NCBI GenBank assembly: GCA_036927565.1
Contig: JAYESD010000010.1
Span: forward strand, 41,781,298-41,845,297
DNA length: 64,000 nucleotides
Origin: Tuctoria greenei
Lineage: Eukaryota > Streptophyta > Magnoliopsida > Poales > Poaceae
Reading direction: 5' to 3'
Part shown: in pieces, positions 34,038 to 46,879 of the stretch
How the letters are laid out: every line of letters begins with the position of its first letter
How positions within the stretch are numbered: the stretch's first letter is position 1
The notes under the pieces: model-generated
What the model saw: only the letters and a program-made list of their open reading frames with translations
What the model was told of the DNA's origin: nothing
Databases searched by the model: none
Made by a program: the position numbers and the translations under genes

Positions 34038-37000
34038 TGAAGACAACAATAACTCAAAATTTTGAACTTAAAATTTTTTAAGATGAAATAGGAATTCGGC
34101 TCATGTAAGCTATGTTAACAAATAAATGAAGTTAAAAATAGGACTTCTAAAACTTCACCTTAAATAAGAGATTGTGAGTGTATGTTACACCTAAGCAAAT
34201 AAGGATTTAGAATAAAGAATTTACATATCAATTCAAAAATCAAAGTCAGGCTTGAGTGTTCATTTTGATGAGATGCAAATGCAAGAATCAAGATCCAAAT
34301 GAAGGCAAATGTAAAGCTCTAGAAAAACCTTAGTGTAGTTTTGAGCTCAAGAATCAAATAAAGGAAGAAAACTTTAGATTAGAAAATAGTTCTTCGTTGT
34401 GGTATTTAAAATAAATTCAAGTAGGGAAATTTCAAATCCAAATCAATTGTTATACTCAAATTGTCAAAACTCAAAATTTGAATTCACTAATATGTTTCTA
34501 ATGATTCAACTATCACTCCTCTCAACTTTGAGAATTTGTGAACTAGTTTTGCCATTTATTTCAATCAACCAATATGAGAGCACTCAAATTTGAATTCAAA
34601 TTCAAATTCCAACTTTAATTTATTCAAATGCCGAATAAGGTTTCAGATATAAATTCATCACATTTGAATTTAGCTAGCTGCCAATTTCCACTAAATTTAG
34701 AATTTGTTTGTATGGTGTCTTAATACAATAGAGAAGGGAAGGGGGTACCCACTGGTCAGTGGGCCCCACAAGTCAGGTAGGCCATGCTCTCTCTCTCTCT
34801 CTTTTCTTCCCCTGCCTCCACGCAGACACAGCTGCATGTTCCACCGGTGCAAGTTTTCTCCCCGGTGGAAACCAGCACACATCTGTGTTCCCAACTTGCC
34901 CTAATCCACCAAGAGACTATATTTCATTCCTCCTTATCCTCCCATCGCTCTGTTCTTTCTTCTCTGCACAAAAGGATGGAGCAGCCAACAAGTTCATTGG
35001 TACTCGTCAATTCAACTAGGAGCCTTGCATGTTGGTCCAATTCTTTCAAGCTTTTATCTTCTAAACTATGTTGCACAACCTCTTGACCATTTCCTTGGCC
35101 AGATTATGACTCCCCGACGAATCAATGAACATTTTTCTGGCCGCCAAAGGAACTACTCCTCTGTTTTGCCATCACTTGGTCATCGCCCCACAGTTACATT
35201 GTGCCGAAGCTCAAACCAAGGTCACCAATGAATGCACAAGCTTCTTCTCGTACTCCCCGAGAAGCTGCAACGAGGATTCCTCCTCTCCTCACTGTGGCAA
35301 GCGAAGCTCTTCATCCCACCTCTGTTTTGCGGCCGCCATGATGAAACTCATTTTCCCCACTGTCTCGGTCCCATTCCATCTCAAACAACCTGGCTCCATG
35401 GTTCTTCATAAAATCTTCTTCATAACGCTCAAGCTGCTCCTCATATCCTAACGCCGGTGAGACAGATTTCCCTTTTTTGCCGGTGCATAATTCAAACAGC
35501 AGCTAGGTTTCTACAAAATTGTGCTATACACTGAGTTTTAGACCATTCCCATTAGGGTTCATGCTCTAGATGTTCTTGCGCTGCTTCTAGACCAAGTATC
35601 AGAGAGAATGAACCACAGAGCGCGTCATGCGACAAGTTTTCGTCGCTGCCAACTATTTAGCCTAGGTCACCGTCGCAACCTTGGTTACAGCTATTCCCTT
35701 TGCAAGAGTCATTCATAATCTTGATCTTGATCATACCACAATACTTTTGGAACGAAAATCGAGCCAAATAATCCATGGAAAAGCAAGATCAAGCTTGCCA
35801 ACAAGATTTTACTCGCCTTCGCCATCGTCGAGTACACTCCTGCCATCCCCACACATCGCCGACCCCACCATCAGGATGCACGACCCTGTTTAGCCCCTAG
35901 AGGTGAGTCTCAGCACTGGCGACGCTTTAGCACTCGGTTCTGGCGGTGTGCCACCACGCCACGGTGAGGAGCGTTGTCTGCTTGCCCACTAGCCAAAGGA
36001 GGAAGAAAACCTTTGGGGTCCCACTTGTAAGCCATACAAGTTGCCTTCTCTTTTTGCAGATACATTTCGATAGTGAACACGACAAAGGCAGTCGACGAAG
36101 ATTCCAACTCGGAGGTGAGTATTTCCATCCTAAAGCTGACATGGCAGATTCTCCGGAGGAAGCTCAAGCCACTGACTTGTTGACATTTATCTGGTCGCTG
36201 CACAAGGCAAGCCCTGGTTTGCATTTACGTCGTTTCTAAAGTTGTGCTTTATATCACTATGATTACTAGTATTTGAATTGTGCATTAGATCTTTTTGTGA
36301 TTGACACTGCACATACATGACCCACAATCCCCTGGAGTATATCGGTAGGTTTATAGCTCGACGTGCCGATTTGCTATTGTAATGTTGTAGGGAATTTGGT
36401 AGAAGTCGAGTAGTTGGAATCTACTAGCAAGATAGCGATATTGTCACCAGCATTGGTTATTTTAGAGAATGGTTTATGAACATATGACGCCGAGCAGCAG
36501 GATAGGATGCAACAGACATGGTCTCAGGTGTGTAGCCGGCCTATGTCAATTGAAGAAGTTTGAGATGTACCGGAGGCATACTGGTATATGGGACCCAGGA
36601 AACCGATGTAACTTGTCCCCCTAAGCGTTGAGGCATAACCCATCACCTTATATGTGCGGGTTGAGGGCAGCAAGGTGTAAATCTTCCAGCGGGCACTTCA
36701 TGCTCTGTATGGGGACCTCCTGCTCGTAGCGGTGGGACCGGTTCAGCGTGTAGGCGTCGAGTGAGAAGTTGTTGCATACAACATCATTGGAGCGTGCCTT
36801 CGCAGCTCCGAGTGTGGGTGTATGTGTTGTGCTATCCGGGTGTTATTAGTTCGAATAACCGTCACTCACGGTTATGGATTGGGCATACTTGTTCGTTGCG
36901 TCGTGACATAGTAAAAAAGAGTAGTTGGAAAATTATGAATCTGCTGCAATGATTATTATTGTGTTGCCACTTGTATGGATTAGAAATAGCACAACATAGT

Positions 37001-37630
37001 TTACATTTGCTGAACAATTAACTTGAATGAATCTTATGCAACCTTGGGCATGTAACATCGTGGATGAAGCGTTTCTTTTCTGATTGTGGAGTTCGTAATT
37101 TGCCATGCCCAGGGAATGTCATTTGCTAATCTAAAACTAAATTAAGGATTTACTAACAGGCGAATCCTTTATGCAAATTCAACTTTCCTATATTGTAAGC
37201 CTCAATCATGTAAAGTTCCATGTCTAGTAGAGACGGTTAATACTTGTTGAGCCTTCGTGCTCACGATTGCTTTAAATGTGGTTTTGCATGTTTCTCTTAT
37301 AGTGTTGCTATTATGGGTCGTTCATGAGACCTCGATCTGTCGAGTTGTATCTCTCACGTGATACCACGCCGCTGCCTTATGATTTTCATGTTGCTAGTGA
37401 GAAGCATCTGCGGGCATGGGAGACTTCTCTTGTGCCTAGATAGGTTTAGAGTGTGAGCATGTACTTTCCGCTGCTTGTGTACCGCTGTTGTACACTACAT
37501 TGTAAACAATAACTTATTGAGAAATGAAAACTTTGTATGTTCTTGTATTCTTTTCGTGTGTGTTGATGGGTGTCGCATCGCACGGTACCATCCAATGTGA
37601 TTCTAAGAATATCGGACGCCAATTCTTACA
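34038..37630 (+). repeat. Element G LTR
   Basis: The right end ...AATTCTTACA at 37630 is certain, because a primer site follows. The left end is placed at TGAAGACAAC (34038) with less certainty. The LTR holds an AT-rich start with GAATTCAAATTC runs, a CT microsatellite (34787-34802) and no gene. It matches the F LTR in inverse orientation. Confidence 0.65.
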
Positions 37631-38395
37631 GTTTGGTATCAGAGCTACATTGGGAATAACAAGTATAAAAAGAGCCTATTTTTGAAAACTTCAAAGTAGT
37701 CGAGTGAGGATTAGTGATTATGCCCACGTAAGGTCCATAATAGCATAGTTATTAAGGCAGCAAAGCTAACATACTTGTTAGGAACAATTGTGTTTTGACC
37801 AAATTTTAGGACTTAATTGTGATTCGATCCTCGATTTCTAAATTTTGTTTTTAACCACGATTGTTTTAACCTCAATCTGCCGTTAGCCATTGTTTTGTAA
37901 CTCCATTAGGCAACACAGAAATAAGGTATTAAAAAAAGGAAAAACTGGATCGAAATAAAAAAAAGACAAAACTGCTCCGCTCCAGTTTCCGCACCCAACT
38001 ACTGGAGGGTCGAGCGCTTCTCCCTGGCGGCGCGACTGCGACACTCTAGCAGCCCAGTAAGGCACGAACGAGCTCGCAGCGCGGCGGTTGATGGGCACCA
38101 CAACGTGACTGCACTGGAGGAGGGCGTGGCGGCCGACGGGCACACAACGAGGAGGTGCTCGCGACGCGGGGGCGACAGGTGCGACAGTCGAGGGCGCGTG
38201 GCGCTAGGGCTAACGGGCGCGGCGCAGCACCACTGGTCTGCACAGCGTTGGAGGAGGGTGCAGCGGCCGACGCATGCACGGTGCAGAGGAGCTCGCGGGG
38301 ACAACGTGCACGGTGGTCGATGGGCGAGCGGCACGGGGGCTGACGGGGGCGGCGGCACTGGTCTGCGGCGGCGCTAGAGGTGGGCGCGGCGACCT
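37631..38395 (+). other. Element G primer site and internal remnant
   Basis: TTGGTATCAGAGCTACA (37633-37649) is the methionine-tRNA primer site. The next 140 bp match the F leader at 56248-56430 in inverse orientation. From about 37975 the sequence becomes very GC-rich and unlike the element around it. Confidence 0.7.
38111..38365 (+). repeat. GC-rich tandem duplication, about 130 bp
   Basis: Two diverged copies (38111-38240 and 38245-38365) share GGAGGAGGG near the start, CGGCCGACG within and CACTGGTCTG at the end. Open frames exist on both strands, but none has family resemblance. Confidence 0.65.
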
Positions 38396-38646
38396 TATGA
38401 TCCTCATATTCTAGTGAGAAGCGTCCGTGGGCATGAACGGTTTGTCTTGTGCCTAGATAGGTTGAGAGTGCGAGTATGTACTTTCCATTGCGTGTGTACC
38501 GCTGTTGTACACTACGTGGTAAATGATATCCTATTAAGAAATGAAAACTTTGTATGTTCTTGTATTATGATCGTGTGTGCTATTGGATGCAACATCGCAA
38601 GGCTATACCTAGTGTGATTCCTAGAATGTCGGGACTCTGGTCCTCA
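38396..38646 (+). repeat. Element G second LTR, 3' end only
   Basis: This matches 37375-37630 with about 15% differences, including GAAATGAAAACTTTGTATGT. It ends GGTCCTCA, after which F gag resumes. Confidence 0.75.
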
Positions 38647-38650
38647 AGTC

Positions 38651-38965
38651 ATAGGCCTCCATGATGAATGGTGGATGTGTCGTCAAGAAGTCCAAGTATG
38701 AACTCTGTTGGGGATGACATGGCACATTGTCTTGTCGTCCACCTTGACGGGACGAATTCTACACCATCATTTGCAGCAACTCGGTTTTCTCATCGCGTGA
38801 ACTGAGTACTGCGACAACAACCTCCGCGAGACTCCCCGGAAGTTCCAGTGGTGGTGGTGGAGGGTTCTGTTGCTGCTGTGTTGTGGTATGCTCTGGTGAT
38901 GGAGATTCATTATCACGTCCCTGACTAGAGCCTCCCACCTCGTGCGTGGAGCGAGTACACACCAT
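38651..38965 (-). pseudogene. Element F gag N-terminus
   Basis: On the minus strand from ATG 38965: MVCTRSTHEVGGSSQGRD, a proline run and SSRDEKTELLQMMVQNSS, then YLDFLTTHPPFIMEA. This is a typical Tekay-type gag start, and THPPFIMEA would be followed by the EEPLEADNF found at 34018. The cut is the G insertion. Confidence 0.75.
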
Positions 38966-39373
38966 TATGCATCCACATGATTTAAAAATCAGCAACATGC
39001 TTGTTCACTTTATCCATTCCATATAATAGTAATGAGAGTAATGTCAATGTGACAGTTGTGTAACATTCACATATATTGATAAAGTACAAACTTTATACAA
39101 GATATATTATGTCATGATCAAGTTACAATAGTGAACTCCAAAATGATGGACTCCCACTACGGAAGTACATCTCAACTATTCTTGGTCTCCATGAGACGTC
39201 ATACACACATCATCATATAGTACATACCCACTACAATTTACAATAAAACACAAACATGGCTACAAAAGAAAATGTGAGCAACGGGTAACTACACGTTGCC
39301 CATCCCGACAGCCCCGCCGCCTCAAACTACTCCGAGTAATCCTCATCGATGAACTCAGCTCCTCTGGGTCCTC
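38966..39373. other. Unassigned sequence between F gag and element D
   Basis: It should hold the gag-proximal end of F's leader and the unseen left end of the CACTA element. Two CACTAC strings (39155, 39229) are possible termini but lack support. No gene. Confidence 0.4.
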
Positions 39374-40250
39374 TGATGAGCACATGACTACCATTGATAC
39401 AACCACAACAGCAGCCCATTCACCACTTGTGGCTAATCAAGGTCCAATGACACGCGCTTGTGCATGTGAACTCAATTATCAGGTGAATTCATTCCTGGCT
39501 ATTCAAGCTAATTATCCTTTAAATGGAGAACTATTAAAGCCTTGTGATGACCTTGTTATTATTAGGTGCTTGGGAATTGATCCAGCTAGGAGGAATGGAG
39601 GGATTATTGCAATGAAGGCTGCTTCACCCGAGGGTTCCTCGTAACTGCAGCAAGTACCAGCTTAAAAGGGCCATAACATTCAACTCCCAAGATTGTTTAA
39701 GGCAAATAAGTATTAGTGGAAAGGTCTCTTCGTCTACTTTCTATTGGATCAAAAATCAAAGGCATATGACGCTTGAGCTGCCTAGAAAAGGCCGAGCAAG
39801 AGTCGTGACTCTATCCTGAGTTCTAGTCTTCCTCCTCTATATAAGCAACTAGCAGCCATAGAAAGAACATGGGTTTTGTTTTCTATAAGTTTAGACATTG
39901 CTACTTCCTTGTAGCGCAAGTGTCGATGAGACCTTCTATTTATTTGGATCAGAACCCCAACTTATCACATCCGTGAGTGTTTGCTTGTTATCTTGTTCTT
40001 CGATTGCTTACAGGTTCAAGGTTGTTATTGGCCCGGTAAGAACAACAACAATAAGAGCCGGTGTAACTACCGCTAAGGAGCTGCACCCTTGTGGTTGTTG
40101 TAGTCGGGTAGCACAACTTCGACCTCCACCCAAGTCGTAGTTTTTTTGTTGTGGTAGTCGGGCAGCCAACGTCGACCTCCACCAAATTCGTTTACCACCA
40201 ACATCTCTCATCAAAAGATAGGGCATCCGTCGTGCCCGTGGGGTTAATCA
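39374..40250 (+). repeat. Element D 5' LTR
   Basis: This 877-bp LTR runs TGATGAGCACATG to GGGTTAATCA. It carries the CR-type coding tail (GPMTRACACELNYQVNSFL, open to 39644) and TATA at 39836-39846. It is similar in inverse orientation to 47656-48579. The primer site after it (ACTTGGTGTTG) is degenerate. Confidence 0.8.
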
Positions 40251-40282
40251 ACTTGGTGTTGTATTTACTTTCTTTGCTAACC

Positions 40283-43203
40283 ATGTCAGCTGATGCAAAT
40301 TAGACATCTCCACATTCACCATGTACGAGGGGCATCATTCAGCTTTTGCAATGCCAAGTAATGCTGCACACGGATGCCCTCAACAAGGATATTCAAGTCA
40401 CCAATAAACACATTGGTCAACTAGAGTTGACACAGATTTGCACCAACACCAAGCTGACCACATTAGAAAACACTGCTGGGCTATTAACACTTCTCTTGCA
40501 GCAATCATTGGGCGATTGGAGAGGATGGAATAGGTTGGACGCGAAGAGAGGCAAAGACAAGGCGGAGAATTCAGCAGATATCGAGCTTGATGATGGACCC
40601 TTCAGGTATCAACGGCAACCACGTCTCGACCATCATGGTATGGGCAGTCGAGCCCTACGACGTGAGGTACGTGACAATGATGATTCCCTGCGCAGCATTA
40701 AATTCTTCATACCAATCTTTGATGGGAAATATGATCCGGATGCATATTTGTCTCGGGAATTATCAGTAGATCAAAAATTTGCATGCCATGATTTCCTTGA
40801 TGATAAAAAAGTTTGAGCTACCACTAGTGAATTCACTGACTTTGCTTCTGTTTGGTGGCATGAATATCAAACTAAATATCCAGCTACTGTAACACAAACT
40901 TGCAATGCTTTGAAACGAATCATGCGTCATCATTTTGTTCCTTCCTATCATGCTCGTGACCTGTTGCATAAATTACAACAACTTAGGCAAGGTGACAAAT
41001 CTATTAAGGAATACTATCAAGAACTCCAAATAGGCATGATGCAATGTGACCTAGTTGAAAATGAAGAGGCTGCAATGGCTAGGTTTATGGGTGGTTTAAC
41101 AAGAGAAATTCAGGACATATTGGCTTATAAGGAATACACTAATGTCACTCGATTATTCCATCTTGCTTGTAAGGCTGAAAGAGAAGTGCAGGGATGATGC
41201 ACAAGATTTAATATTTCTGCAGGTCGAACTACCTCATGGCAGTCCCGCTCAAGTGCTGCTGGTCTTAAGCATGATTCTCCAGACGATGATGCCAATCGGT
41301 TGCCCGGGACTACATCAAAATCAGCACCTTCGCGTGCTATCGATACAACCAAAGGATTCACCCATGTTGCAGCCAGCACTTCTTCCATCGCTTCCACCGG
41401 GAGAACAAAAGACATTCAATGCCTCCAGTGCAAGGGTTTTGGGCACTTACGAAGGGACTGCCCAAGCAAGCTTGTGCTGATTGTACGAGAAAATGGTGAG
41501 TACTCATCCGCTAGTGATTTAGATGATGAAATATATGCAATGCTTGCTGCACAAGATGCTGGAAAGAAGAATGATGATGAAAAACATATTGGGGCTGATC
41601 ATGCTAACCACTATGAGAGTCTTTTCGTGAGGCGTATCTTGAGTGCCCAAATGATCAAAGCTGAACAGAACCAGCGACATAATCTATTCCAAACTATGTG
41701 TGTACTTTTGGAATGATCGTGTCACATTATTATTGATGGAGGAAGCTGCAACAATTTAGCAAGTGCTGCCAAGATAGAGAAGCTTGAGATGACAACACTT
41801 CCACATCCACATCCACATCCCTACAACATCCAATGCTTCAATGACAATAGTAAGCTTAAGGTAACACGTTTGGTTCGTGTTGAATTTACAATTGGTTCCT
41901 ACCATGATTACATTGATTGCGGTGTGGTACCTATGCAAGCTTAATCTATGCTATTTGGTCGACTCTGGCAATTCGATAAAGATACATTACATCATGGTAA
42001 ATCAAATCAAAACTCTTTCATGCATAATGAATAGAAGCTTGTTTTGCACCCTATATCTCCCGATGCTATTTTGAAGGATGGTATTGCTAGAGCTTGTAAA
42101 GAGAAAAATAAGAAATCTACTCAAAATGAGAATTCAAATGTTCGAAGGTATCGGTACAACCTAAGACTGACAATTCCAAATCTGCTCATATGAAAAGAAT
42201 GAAATAAAATTGAAGAGTGCTTGTTTTGTTTCTTCCAAATCTGATTTGTTTGAATTAAAAAATAATGCTGCAATCTGCTATGTGTTTTCTCACTTCACGA
42301 CATACCATGTGCTTTGCCCCCTGCTGTCAATAACCTTTTGTAGGAATACGCTGATTTGTTTCCACAAGAGGTACTAGTCAGGCTGCCACCATTGAGAGGG
42401 ATTGAGCATCAGATTGACCTCATCCCTGAGGCTTCTTTGCCAAACCGAGGCACCGAGCACCATACAGGACCAACACGAAGGAGACTAAGGAGATTCAATG
42501 ACAAGTACATGAATTACTCGACAAAGGTTCTGTGTGTCAGTCCCTTAGTCCATGCTCGATTCCTGTTCTTTTGGTCCCAAAGGAAGATGGATCATGGCAC
42601 ATGCGTGTAGATTGTTGAGCAATTAATAACATTACCATTAGATATCGTCATCCTATTCCTAGGTTAGATGATATGCTTGATGAACTTAGTGGCTCGATGA
42701 TTTTCTCTAAAGTTGACTTGCGTAGTGAATACCACCAAATTTGCATGAAGCTAGGTGATGAATGGAAAATAGTGTTTAAAACCAAGTTCAGTTTGTATGA
42801 GTGGTTAGTCATGCCTTTTGGTCTCACTAATGCACCTAGCACATTCATGAGATTAATGATGAGGTTTCACATGCTTTCATTGGATGATTTGTGGTAGTAT
42901 ATTTTGATGACATCTTGATCTATAGCACATCTCTAGAAGAGCATCCTGATCATCTTCGTGCTGTTTTCAATGCTTTATGTGATGCACGCTTATTTGGTAA
43001 CATTGACAAGTGCACCTTTTGCATACATAGAGTCTCTTTTCTTAGCAATGTTGTGACACCACAGGGAATTGATGTCGATCAAGCCAAGGTGGAGGCAAAA
43101 AGCATCTGGTCGACTCCTACCATAGTCACACAAGTACGAAGCTTTCTTGGACTTGCTGGATTCTATCGTCATTTTGTGAAGGACTTCAACACCATAGCAG
43201 GCC
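40283..43203 (+). pseudogene. Element D gag, protease and partial RT
   Basis: Gag begins MSADAN at 40283 with an early TAG at 40301. The core continues with GQLELTQICTNTKLTTLE and EIQDILAYKEYTNVTRLF. The zinc knuckle CLQCKGFGHLRRDC (about 41420-41460) has all four ligands. The protease has [14 protein letters not shown] (about 41730). RT runs 42356-43203, with [31 protein letters not shown], a frameshift near 42870, then YFDDILIYS and [15 protein letters not shown] ends abruptly at DFNTIAG where mid-LTR sequence begins, so RNase H, integrase and half of the 3' LTR are deleted. Stops are numerous (40814, 41195, 41714, 41942, 42030). CRM-type by similarity to C. Confidence 0.85.
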
Positions 43204-43720
43204 CAAAAAAGACCGAACAAAACTCGTGACTCCATCCTGAGTTCTAGTCTTCCTCCTCTATATAAGCAACTAGCAGCCATAGGAAGAACTTGGATTTTGT
43301 TTTCTGTAAGTTTAGCCATTGCTACTTCCTTGTAATGCAAGTGTCGATTAGACCTTCCGATTACTTGAATAAGAACCCCAACTTATCACATCCGTGAATG
43401 TTTGCTTGTTATCTTGTTCTTGCTTGTTTTTCGATTGCTTGCAGGTTCAAGGCTGTTCTTGGCATGGCAAGAACACCAACAACTGGAGCCGGCGTAACTA
43501 TCGCTAAGGCGCAACACCCTTGTGGTTGTTGTAGTTGGGTAGCACAATGTCGACCTCCACCCAAATCTTAGTTATCAGGAGACGGTGTAACTGTCACTCA
43601 AGGCGCCACTCTATTCTAGTTTTGCTAGTCGGGCAGCCAACGTCAACCTCCGCTAAATTTGTTCACCACCAACATCTCTCATCGAAAGATAAGGCATCCC
43701 CCGTACCCGTTGGGTTCATC
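43204..43720 (+). repeat. Element D 3' LTR, truncated
   Basis: This corresponds to about 39786-40250 of the 5' LTR, including the TATA region (43256-43266). It ends TTGGGTTCATC. It is joined directly to RT at the left, which is a deletion joint. Confidence 0.75.
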
Positions 43721-43802
43721 GCCTCTTGCGCCTTGCCCCATGCGAAAGATAAGGCATCCCCCGTACCAGTTGGGTTCATCCCGCACCCGTGCTAGTTGGA
43801 TA
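43683..43802 (+). repeat. Scrambled 60-bp duplication at the D/E junction
   Basis: A roughly 38-bp LTR-end segment (CGAAAGATAAGGCATCCCCC onward) occurs at 43683 and again at 43743. Between them lies GCCTCTTGCGCCTTGCCCCA plus T (43721-43741), an exact copy of 43873-43893 in element E. This looks like repair filler. Confidence 0.8.
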
Positions 43803-46800
43803 AGTCTTACTAAAATCTGGTAGTTGGAGAAGGGGTGTATGAGTTAACCTATTCTTCAAAGTTTCAAATGCAGCCTCTTGCGCCTTGCCCCATATGAATG
43901 AGCACCCTTCTTTGTAAGCTCATGCAGTGGGCCTGCTATTGTGCTGAAGTTCTTCACAAAACAACAATAGAATCCAGCAAGTTCGAGAAAGCTTCGTACT
44001 TGTGTGACCATGGTAGGAGTCAGCCAGCTGTGTATCGCCTCCACCTTGGCTTGATAGACTTCAATTCCCTGTGGTGTTACAACATAGCCAAGAAAAGAGA
44101 CTGTATCTGTGCAAAAGGTGCACTTGTCAATGTTACCAAATAAGCGTGCCTCACGTAAAGCATTGAAAACAACATGGAGATGATCAAGATGCTCTTCTAC
44201 ATATGTGCTATAGATCAAGATGTCATCAAAATATACTACCACAAATCTTCCAATGAAAGCACATAAAACCTCATTCATTAATCTCATGAAAGTGCTGGGT
44301 GCATTAGTGAGACCAAAAGGCATGACTAACCACTCCTACAAGTTTTCCATTCATCACCTAGCTTCATGCGAATTTGGTGGCATCCACTACGCAAGTCAAT
44401 TTTAGAGAAAATCATCGAGCCACATAGTTCATCAAGCATATCATCTAACCTAGGAATAGGATGACAATATCTAATGGTAATGTTATTAATTGCTCAACAA
44501 TCTTCACACATGCGCCATGATCCATCTTTCTTTGGGACCAATAGAACAGGAACAGAGCAAGGACTAAGGGACTCACGCACATAACCTTTGTCGAGTAATT
44601 CATGTACCTGTCGCTAAATCTCCTTAGTCTCCTTCGGGTTGGTCTGGTATGGTGCTCGGTTTGGCAAATAAGCCCCTGGGATGAGGTCAATCTGATGCTC
44701 AATCCCTCTCAATGGTGGTAGCCTGGCTGGTACCTCTTGTGGAAACACATCAGCGTATTCTTGCAAAAGCTTAGTGATAGTAGAGGGCAAAGCACATGGT
44801 ATGTCGTGAAGTGAGAACAAATCTTCTTTGCAAGCAAACACATAGCAGATTGCAGCATTATTTTTTAATTCAAACAAATCAGATTTGGAAGCAAGAAAAC
44901 AAGAACTCTTCACTTTTATTTCATTCTTCATCACATGAGCATATTCATAGTTGTCAGTCTTAGGTTGTACCGATTACTTTACAACATTTAAAATTTCATT
45001 TTGAGTAGATTTCTTTTTTTTTCTCTTTACAAGCTCTAGCAATGTCATCATTCAAAATAGCATCGGGAGACATAGGTGCAAAACAATCTTCTTCTCATTA
45101 TGCATTAAAGAGTATTGATTTGATTTACCATGATGTAATGTATCTTTATCAAATTGCCAAGGTCGACCAAATAGCGTAGAGCAAGCTTGCATCGGTATGA
45201 CATCGCAATCAATGTAATCATGGTAGAAACCAATTGTAAATTTGACACGAACCAAACGTGTTACCTTAAGATTACCACTCTCATTTAACCATTGGATGTA
45301 ATAGGGATGTGGATGTGGAAGTGTTGTCATCCCTAGCTTCTCTATAATGGCAACACTTGCTAAATTGTTGCAGCTTCCTCCATCAATAAAAATACGACAC
45401 GATCGTTCCAAAATTACACACTTAGTTTGAAATAGATTGTGTCAATGGTTCTGTTCTGCTTTGAGCATTTGGGTACTCAATACACGCCTCACAACAATAC
45501 TCTCATAGTGGTTAGCATGATCAGCCCCAATGTGCTCTTCATCATCATTCTTCTCTCCTGCATCTTGTGCAGCAATCATGGCATATGCTTTATCATCTAA
45601 ATCACTAGCAGATGAGTACTCACCATTTTCTCGTACAATCAGCACACGCATGCTTGGGCAGTCCCTTCGTAGGTGCCCAAAACCCTTGCACTAGAGGCAT
45701 TGAATGCCTTTTGTTCTCCCGGTGGAAGTGATGGAAGAAGAAGTGTTGGCTGTAGCTTGGGTGGATCCTTTTGTTGTCTCGATAGCACACAAAGGTGCTG
45801 ATTTTGATGTAGTCTTGGGCAACTGATTGGAAGCATCATCCGGATAATCATGCTGAGGAACATTAGCACTTGAGCAGGACTGCCATGAGGTTATTCGACC
45901 TGCAGAAATTTGAGTTCTTGTGGTCGTTCCTGCACTTCTCTTTCAGCCTTACAAGCAAGATGGAATAATCGAGTGACATTAGTGTATTCCTTATAAGCCA
46001 ATATGTCATGAATTCCTCTTGTTAAACCACCCATAAACCTAGCCATTGCAGCATCTTCGTTTTCAACTAGGCCGCATCATGCCTATTTGGATTCTTGATA
46101 GTATTCCTCAACAGATTTGTCGCCTTGCCTAAGTTGTTATAATTTATGCAACAGGTCACGAGCATGATAGGAAGGAACAAAACGACAATGCATGATTCGT
46201 TTCAAAGCGTTCCAAGTTTGTGCACGGTAGCTGGATTTTTATTTTGATACTCATGCCACCAAATAGAAGCAAAGTCAGTGAATTCACTAGTGGCATCTCT
46301 ATCCTTTTTATCATCAGGGAAATCATGCCATGCCAATTTTTGATCTACTAAGAATTCCCAAGACAGATATGCATCCAGATCATATTTCGCATAAAAGGGT
46401 GGTATGGAGAATTTAATGTCGTGTAGGGAATCGTCATTGTCACGTACCTCACGTCGTAGGGCTCGACCACCCATACCACGTTGGTCACGATGTGGCTGCC
46501 GTCGATACCTGAAAGGTCCATCACCAAGCTCGGTATCCGCTGAATACTCCGCCTCGTCAAATCTTGCAGCGCTGCCAACGGACTCGTGGCTGTCATCAAC
46601 ACGTCTTTGCCTCTCTTCGCATCCAACCTGTTCGATCCTCTTCAATCGCTCAATGATTGATGCAAGAGAAGTGTTAATAGCTCCAACAGTGCTTTCTAAT
46701 GTGGTCAGCTTGGTGTTGGTGCAAATCTGCGTCGACTCTAATTGACCAATGCGTTCATTGGTGACTTGAATATCCTCATTGAAGGCATCTGTGTGCAGCT

Positions 46801-46879
46801 TTACTTGGCATTTGAAATGCTGAATGATGCCCCTCGTACGTGGTGAATGTGGAGATGCCTCATTCGCATCAGCTGACAT
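43803..46879 (-). pseudogene. Element E gag, protease and RT
   Basis: On the minus strand gag starts at 46879 (MSADANEASPHSPRTRG) and runs open to 46202 with GQLESTQICTNTKLTTLE and FSIPPFYAKYDLDAYLSW. The knuckle near 45690 has a stop in place of one residue (CL-stop-CKGFGHLRRDC). The protease is at 45411-45052 ([24 protein letters not shown]). RT comes in pieces (44934-44614; 44323-43856, with [19 protein letters not shown] and YFDDILIYS), then a TKKG RNase H start. The element stops at 43803; RNase H, integrase and 3' LTR are missing. Domain for domain it mirrors D. Confidence 0.85.

Larger units (their letters stand above)
34038..38646 (+). mobile_element. Element G: F-related Gypsy element inserted in F gag
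   Basis: G comprises a plus-strand LTR of about 3.6 kb, a PBS, a short internal remnant with a GC-rich duplication, and the last 250 bp of a second LTR. Both sides continue F gag on the minus strand. There is no pol, so G is an internal deletion derivative. The left limit and target duplication are unresolved. Confidence 0.65.

Noticed and set aside
34787..34802. CT microsatellite as a promoter element
   Set aside because: A simple repeat in the G LTR with no TATA box or start signal nearby.
38046..38377. Alanine-, arginine- and proline-rich frames on both strands
   Set aside because: Artefact of the GC-rich duplicated block; neither strand shows a known domain.
39155..39245. CACTAC strings as the left terminus of the CACTA element
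   Set aside because: Only the first eight bases match the right terminus, no subterminal repeats follow, and the preceding triplet is not GAT.
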